DNA of 64,000 nucleotides from Lachnotalea sp. AF33-28 (lineage in GTDB: Bacteria; Bacillota; Clostridia; Lachnospirales; Lachnospiraceae), in the NCBI RefSeq assembly GCF_003477885.1, contig NZ_QUEE01000001.1, positions 462,992 to 526,991 of the forward strand. Reading direction: 5' to 3'. The position numbers were made by a program, and so were the translations under genes. Shown here one piece after another: positions 59,667-64,000 of the stretch (positions within the stretch are counted from its first letter, which is position 1; each line of letters starts with the position of its first letter). The notes under the pieces are model-generated. The model did not search any database, was not told where the DNA came from, and saw only the letters and a program-made list of their open reading frames with translations.

Positions 59667-61721
59667 TTATATTGCTCCTTCCTCCAGCATTTGCTTGATT
59701 GTCACTTTTACATACTCCCTGGCTTCCTCCACGCTGCAGCCCGTCATCTGCGCGCCGGCCACATTCATATGGCCGCCGCCGCCCAGCCGCTCCATGATCA
59801 GCTGTACGTTCACCTCATCGATGGAACGGGCGCTGATGTAGATGCAGTTGTTATATTCGGTCAGCACAAAGGTCGCCTTGATGCCTACAATGTTCAAAAG
59901 CTCATTGGCCGCCTGCGCTCCGGTCACCGTGGGGCTCTCCAGACCGTCAGCCGGGCATACGCCGATCGCAAAGGAGTTTTCAAACACCTCCGCGTCCCTC
60001 ACGGCTTCCGCACGGGCTTTGAACTCTTCCATCTTGTCCCTGAACATCTTGCGGACGCGCACGATATCCGCACCGTTGCGGCGCAGATAAGCCGCCGCTT
60101 CAAAGGTTCTCACACCGGTCTTGTTGAGGAAATTGTTGGTGTCGATGATAATGCCGGCATAGATCGCATCCGCCTCTACGGACTTGATGCGGATGCCGTC
60201 CCCCATATACTGCAGGATCTCCGCCACCATCTCACAGGTGGACGAAGCGTAGGGCTCAATATAGGACAGCACCGCGTCCTCGACCACTTCCCGCGTCTGC
60301 CTGTGGTGGTCCAGCACCACAATGGTACCCGCCTTCTCAAGGAGCTGGGGGCATTCGGTAAAGCTTGGCCGGTTCACGTCCACAATTACCAGCACATCGT
60401 TTTCCCCGATTCTCTGCAGCGCATCGTCGCCGGACACGAAAAAATCCGCCGGATAATCCGGGTTGTTCATAAACCGCTCCATCATCGGCCTCACCGATGA
60501 AGTAAAGGAATTCACCACGATATGGGCCGACTTGTCCAGGAAGCTCACAGCCCGGTATATGCCGATCGCAGCCCCCAGGGAATCGATGTCTCCGATCTGA
60601 TGCCCCATAATATAGACGCAGTCCTTGTTCATCACCAGCTCGCGCAGCGCATGAGCCTTCACCCTGGCCTTCACTCTGGTGTTCTTCTCCATCTGCTGGG
60701 ACCTGCCGCCGAAATAAGAGATATTCTCCCCGTCCTTCACTACGGCCTGATCGCCTCCGCGGCCCAGCGCCATATCGATAGCGGTTCTGGCATACTCGTA
60801 ATTGCCGTCATAGGTATCCGCATTCATTCCCAGGCCGATGCTTAAGGTCACCGCCATATCGTTGCCGATATTGACCGTCTTTACATCCTCCAGCAGATAA
60901 AACCGGTCGTTCTGCATCTGCGCCACATATTTCTGCTTTACTGCAACGAAGTATTTGTCTTTTTCTATTTTCTTAACGATGCCGCCCATGTTGCTGATAT
61001 ACTTGGTGATCTTACGGTCAATCAGGGCGATCAGCAAGGAGCGGCGCACCTCTTCGATGCTCTCTAAAGCCTCGTCATAATTATCCAGGTAGATCAGCCC
61101 CGCCACCAGCTTCTGATCCTCCAGCTCTCTGGAATATCCGACGCTCTCCGTTTCATCGAATACATAGAATGCTACCAGGCCGGAGCCCACATCCCCGATC
61201 TCCATGATCTCTTCCGATTCAAAATGATCGGGCACCGGCACATTCTTAAGTTCGATTCGGTAATAGCGGGCAGCGTCCGAATCTTCATCCTTCGCCACGT
61301 GAAGGACGACCTTTTCATCCCCCTCGGGCATCTGCTTCTTCTTCAGTTCCGGAAATACCGTGAAAATATTCTTGTTCTTTTCCTTCGCGCCGATGGAGGA
61401 GAGCTCTCGGTTCACCCACAGAATCCTTCCGTTTTTATCCAGAATGCCATAGGGCACGGACAGCTCGGTCAGAAGCTGCTTCTGAATCTGAGCATAATCC
61501 ATGGCAAAACTTAACAGATCCCTGGTCAGCCTGGGCTTTCGGTACAGGAATACGATCATTGCCGCCAGAACATAGACGGCGACTCCTGCTCCCATCACCG
61601 CACCCGCCTTCATGTTTACCAGACAGACGCAGATATTCACAATCAGCAAAAATATAGATAAAATCAATGGCCACATAAAAAACAGACGCAAACGGCCATG
61701 TGTCTTTCCCTTTACGCTCAT
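59667..61721 (-). CDS. gdpP: Cyclic-di-AMP phosphodiesterase GdpP
   Basis: 684 aa from the ATG at 61719-61721 (MSVKGKTHGRLRLF), with AAGGAGT 7 nt upstream; an in-frame start 11 codons earlier is less likely. Two membrane helices (about 12-57), a PAS-like domain with SVPYGILDKNGRILWVNREL, cited by region, a degenerate GGDEF domain, then DHH/DHHA1 with GHQIGDIDSLGAAIG, VIVDVNRPSF, VVLDHHRQ and GGGGHMNVAGAQ. It hydrolyses c-di-AMP and so sets potassium and wall stress responses. Confidence 0.95.
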   Translation of the reverse strand: MSVKGKTHGRLRLFFMWPLILSIFLLIVNICVCLVNMKAGAVMGAGVAVYVLAAMIVFLYRKPRLTRDLLSFAMDYAQIQKQLLTELSVPYGILDKNGRILWVNRELSSIGAKEKNKNIFTVFPELKKKQMPEGDEKVVLHVAKDEDSDAARYYRIELKNVPVPDHFESEEIMEIGDVGSGLVAFYVFDETESVGYSRELEDQKLVAGLIYLDNYDEALESIEEVRRSLLIALIDRKITKYISNMGGIVKKIEKDKYFVAVKQKYVAQMQNDRFYLLEDVKTVNIGNDMAVTLSIGLGMNADTYDGNYEYARTAIDMALGRGGDQAVVKDGENISYFGGRSQQMEKNTRVKARVKAHALRELVMNKDCVYIMGHQIGDIDSLGAAIGIYRAVSFLDKSAHIVVNSFTSSVRPMMERFMNNPDYPADFFVSGDDALQRIGENDVLVIVDVNRPSFTECPQLLEKAGTIVVLDHHRQTREVVEDAVLSYIEPYASSTCEMVAEILQYMGDGIRIKSVEADAIYAGIIIDTNNFLNKTGVRTFEAAAYLRRNGADIVRVRKMFRDKMEEFKARAEAVRDAEVFENSFAIGVCPADGLESPTVTGAQAANELLNIVGIKATFVLTEYNNCIYISARSIDEVNVQLIMERLGGGGHMNVAGAQMTGCSVEEAREYVKVTIKQMLEEGAI

Positions 61722-61792
61722 ACGCCAACTCCTTAAGCCGTTTCCGGCAGCCAATACAGCATTGCGGCATTATTACTCGATACGTGTTTCTT

Positions 61793-61798
61793 ATTATA
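61793..61798 (-). promoter_or_regulatory. gdpP promoter, extended -10
   Basis: Minus-strand TGC-TATAAT (extended -10, TATAAT at 61793-61798); the -35 region is weak (TTCCCA 18 bp upstream). The rest of 61799-61889 shows nothing else apart from a repeat-like TACTGTTCACAGTTACC at 61863-61879. Confidence 0.55.
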
Positions 61799-61889
61799 GC
61801 ATACAATCACCCCGGTTGGGAAGTGTTTTTAAGACCAGGCGTAATGGGTGTGAACTTCCCGTTACTGTTCACAGTTACCGAATAATTCC

Positions 61890-61929
61890 CGCGTATGAGA
61901 GGGCAGGGTATGGTCCTCATTGGGACCCG
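61890..61929 (+). repeat. Half copy of the 8875 inverted-repeat arm
   Basis: CGTATGAG...GGTCCTCATTGGGA matches the left arm at 8875-8911 in 32 of 37 bases. No matching right arm follows within the window; the IS begins 7 bp later. Confidence 0.75.
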
Positions 61930-62067
61930 CGGGAGTTTGACACCTCCCCAACGAAATATCCCCCGCAAAGCCACTACTGGCTTTATTTTTTTGTCAAATT
62001 TGCATTTTCCTCTTCCACGTTACTCCACATTGTGCTATAATGGTATTATATACAGGAGGACGATTTT

Positions 62068-63843
62068 ATGCGATTGGGATGGACGAAAACTAAATATTCT
62101 ACTTCTTTTTATGTTCAAAAGACTGTCTATGTGAATGGTAAAAACAAGTCACAGGTGGTCAAACGGCTGGGGTCTGAAAAATATATCTGCGAAACCTATG
62201 GCGTTACAGATGCTAAAGAATGGGCGAAAGAAGAAGTTCGAAAAATGAATGAAGCCGAACAAGAGGAACATGCTGCTTTTAATATCCAGCTCTGTGCCGG
62301 GACGGATCTGACGTTGAATGAGCAGCACTCTTTCAATGGTGGGTACCTCTTTCTTCAGCAGATTTATTATGAGCTTGGTTTGGACAAAATTTGTACTGCT
62401 ATCAAAAAGAAACATGATTTTTCTTACAACCTGAACTCCATCTTATCAAGACTCCTTTACACCAGGATACTCTATCCTTCATCGAAGCTTAGTTCTTTTA
62501 AGGATTCTAAACGTTTTATCGAGCAGCCTGATTTTGAACTCCATCAGATCTACAGGGCCCTGTCTGTTCTGGCAAGTGAATCTGACTACATACAAAGCCG
62601 TCTGTTTGCAAACAGCATGCAGATCGCTAAAAGACGCACGGAGGTCATCTATTATGACTGCACAAATTTCTATTTTGAGATCGAAGAAGCCGAAGATGAC
62701 AAACAATACGGTGTAAGCAAAGAAAACCGCCCCCTCCCTATTGTTGAAATGGGCCTTTTTATGGATCGTGATGGCATCCCCATTGCTTTCTGCATCAATC
62801 CAGGAAATAAAAATGAGCAGCAATCTCTGATTCCGTTGGAAGAAACCTTAATAAACAAGTTTGATCTGTCAAAATTTATTGTATGCACGGATGCCGGCCT
62901 TTCTTCTAATACAAACCGGGTGTTTAATGATTACTCAACAGAAAACAACGTCAGAGCTTTCATTACCACTCAATCTGTAAAGAAGTTAAAAAAGGTATAT
63001 AAGGACTGGGCTCTGTCACCGGAAGGATGGAGTTTGTCGGGTGAAGCTGCGCAAAAAAAGTATCACCTGAACGAACTGGATGAAGATACAGATTTTGATA
63101 AGATTTATTATAAATGCAGATGGATCAAGGAAAAAGTCACTGTGGAGATCAATGGGGCTACAAAAAAAGTCGAACTAGAGCAGCAGCTTATTATTACCTA
63201 TTCCATAAAATACCGCAATTACCTTAGAACGATCAGAGCCGGTCAGATAGACAGAGCATTAAAAGCAGTATCAGAAGGCGGTCAAACCGTCGAAAAGAAA
63301 AGACAGAATGATCCAAAACGTTTCATTAAAGCGGATCATGCCACCAAGGATGGTGAAGTGGCGGATCAAACGATGTATTATGTTGATGAAAAAGCCATTG
63401 CCGAAGAAGAAATGTTTGATGGATTTTATGCAGTATGTACCAATCTGGCGGATTCTCCAGAAGCGATTGTGAAAGTAAATCAGAGGCGCTGGGAAATCGA
63501 AGAATGTTTCCGGATTATGAAAAGCGAATTCCAGGCACGTCCTGTGTATCTGAAAAGGAAGGAACGAATCATAGCCCACTTCATTACCTGTTTCATATCT
63601 CTTATTATATACCGATATCTGGAAAAGAAACTGAAGGATCGATATACCTGTGATCAGCTCATAGATACTTTGCAGGAAATGAACTTCATAAAGCACGAAG
63701 GAATGGGCTACCAGCCGACTTATACCCGAACGGAGATAACCGATGCTCTGCATGAAGCATTTGGCTTCTGTACCTCAAAACAGATCGTACCGATCAAAAA
63801 GATGAAAAAAATATGTGCGGATGTAAAAAAACAGAAAGCGTAA
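62068..63843 (+). CDS. IS1634-like DDE transposase
   Basis: 591 aa, full length and without frameshift. The catalytic triad of the IS4/IS1634 group is visible: Asp in VIYYDCTNFYFE (near 193), Asp in IVCTDAGLSSNTNR (near 273), and Glu in the Y/RREK-like QRRWEIEECFRIMK (near 477). Its promoter has -35 TTCCAC (62013-62018), 17-bp spacer and -10 TATAAT (62036-62041), with AGGAGG before the ATG. It is probably still active. Confidence 0.92.
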   Translation: MRLGWTKTKYSTSFYVQKTVYVNGKNKSQVVKRLGSEKYICETYGVTDAKEWAKEEVRKMNEAEQEEHAAFNIQLCAGTDLTLNEQHSFNGGYLFLQQIYYELGLDKICTAIKKKHDFSYNLNSILSRLLYTRILYPSSKLSSFKDSKRFIEQPDFELHQIYRALSVLASESDYIQSRLFANSMQIAKRRTEVIYYDCTNFYFEIEEAEDDKQYGVSKENRPLPIVEMGLFMDRDGIPIAFCINPGNKNEQQSLIPLEETLINKFDLSKFIVCTDAGLSSNTNRVFNDYSTENNVRAFITTQSVKKLKKVYKDWALSPEGWSLSGEAAQKKYHLNELDEDTDFDKIYYKCRWIKEKVTVEINGATKKVELEQQLIITYSIKYRNYLRTIRAGQIDRALKAVSEGGQTVEKKRQNDPKRFIKADHATKDGEVADQTMYYVDEKAIAEEEMFDGFYAVCTNLADSPEAIVKVNQRRWEIEECFRIMKSEFQARPVYLKRKERIIAHFITCFISLIIYRYLEKKLKDRYTCDQLIDTLQEMNFIKHEGMGYQPTYTRTEITDALHEAFGFCTSKQIVPIKKMKKICADVKKQKA

Positions 63844-63862
63844 CGTGTAAAGTAAAAATCAG

Positions 63863-63908
63863 AAAAAGTCTCACAAGCCAGTAACATCAAGGCTTACGAG
63901 ACTTTTTT
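63863..63908 (+). terminator. Transposase terminator
   Basis: AAAAAGTCTC-A-CAAGCC pairs with GGCTTACGAGACTTTTTT (63891-63908), just inside the right end of the IS. Confidence 0.85.
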
Positions 63909-64000
63909 ATCGTTTTAGGTGTCAAAGATCGGATTGTAGCATACCGAGTGTTTGCGGTAAAGGCGCGCGGAGATGAAATCTTTCTAAAATTCGTTAAGTT

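Larger units (their letters stand above)
61936..63926 (+). mobile_element. IS1634-family-like insertion sequence
   Basis: About 1.99 kb, bounded by inverted TTTGACACCT (61936-61945) and AGGTGTCAAA (63917-63926); the next bases (AACGA, with a small offset) also agree partly. It carries one transposase gene and its terminator. I see no target-site duplication: the left flank is GGGAG and the right flank GATCG. Its outer bases may have been rearranged after insertion, or the true ends may lie a few bases away. Bases 63927-64000 to the right hold no recognisable feature. Confidence 0.8.

Noticed and set aside
59691..60500. A 269-codon plus-strand open frame
   Set aside because: Antisense shadow of gdpP; rich in His and Arg as expected from reversed GC-rich coding sequence.
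63844..64000. Second half of the 8875 repeat to the right of the IS
   Set aside because: I looked for the right arm (TCCCTATGAGGACC) in the flank and did not find it before the window ends.

Overview
The window looks like chromosomal DNA of a Gram-positive anaerobe of the Clostridia, most likely Lachnospiraceae. The reasons are a Trp T-box leader, YesMN/Lpl-type sugar transport, MecA, CwlD, a two-cluster ferredoxin, a DUF1858 protein, an ATP synthase c subunit with a sodium-site signature and consensus sigma-A promoters. The assignment is inference; there is no rRNA in the window.

Layout. 1-4843 (minus): F1Fo ATP synthase operon atpZ-atpI-B-E-F-H-A-G, with atpG cut by the window edge. 5046-8731: a DUF402 gene (plus), then a minus-strand group of an unrecognised protein, a YheO-type regulator, a PatB/MalY-type aminotransferase and RidA. 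9059-20279 (minus): a peptide-uptake operon with a binding protein, two permeases and two ATPases, interleaved with five peptidase-family genes. 20652-25761 (minus): dCMP deaminase, RpiB, a low-molecular-weight phosphatase, Sua5/YwlC, CwlD, a URO-D-family protein and a lyxose-isomerase-like cupin. 26064-27821: a membrane-anchored GH18 protein. 27822-28911: about 1.1 kb without genes, holding an array of palindromes, a degenerate cobalamin-riboswitch-like stretch and an orphan consensus promoter. 28912-31116: mecA, DUF1858, ferredoxin and a MerR-type regulator. 31407-38615 (plus): T-box-controlled trpEGDCFBA. 38620-52289: a glycan-use locus with dehydrogenase, aminotransferase, epimerase, two hydrolases and an Lpl-type transporter, diverging from yesN-yesM. 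52321-57273: a decayed second copy of the transporter and regulator set with the same layout. 57319-61721 (minus): flavin reductase, dnaB, rplI and gdpP. 61936-63926: an IS1634-like element.

The strongest unexplained signal is a two-hairpin repeat found at four loci, before atpE, an M24 peptidase gene, the peptide-binding-protein gene and trpB. In each case it lies 19-21 nt before the start codon and on the coding strand. The stems covary between copies, and a U-G wobble is kept that only the transcribed sense can form. This points to a conserved mRNA leader element. Other signals worth a second look are the decayed paralogous cluster with an in-frame regulator-kinase fusion, a trpA-like scrap behind yesM, a C-rich Rho-site-like stretch after the trp T-box, an early terminator in the peptide-operon leader, and several promoter-overlapping palindromes.

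How the genes work together. The peptide operon should import oligopeptides and hydrolyse them in the cytoplasm (M24 and M20 enzymes). The glycan locus should sense an extracellular sugar through YesM, activate transcription through YesN, and import and hydrolyse it. The trp operon responds to uncharged tRNA-Trp. No tRNA, rRNA, CRISPR array or prophage was seen.
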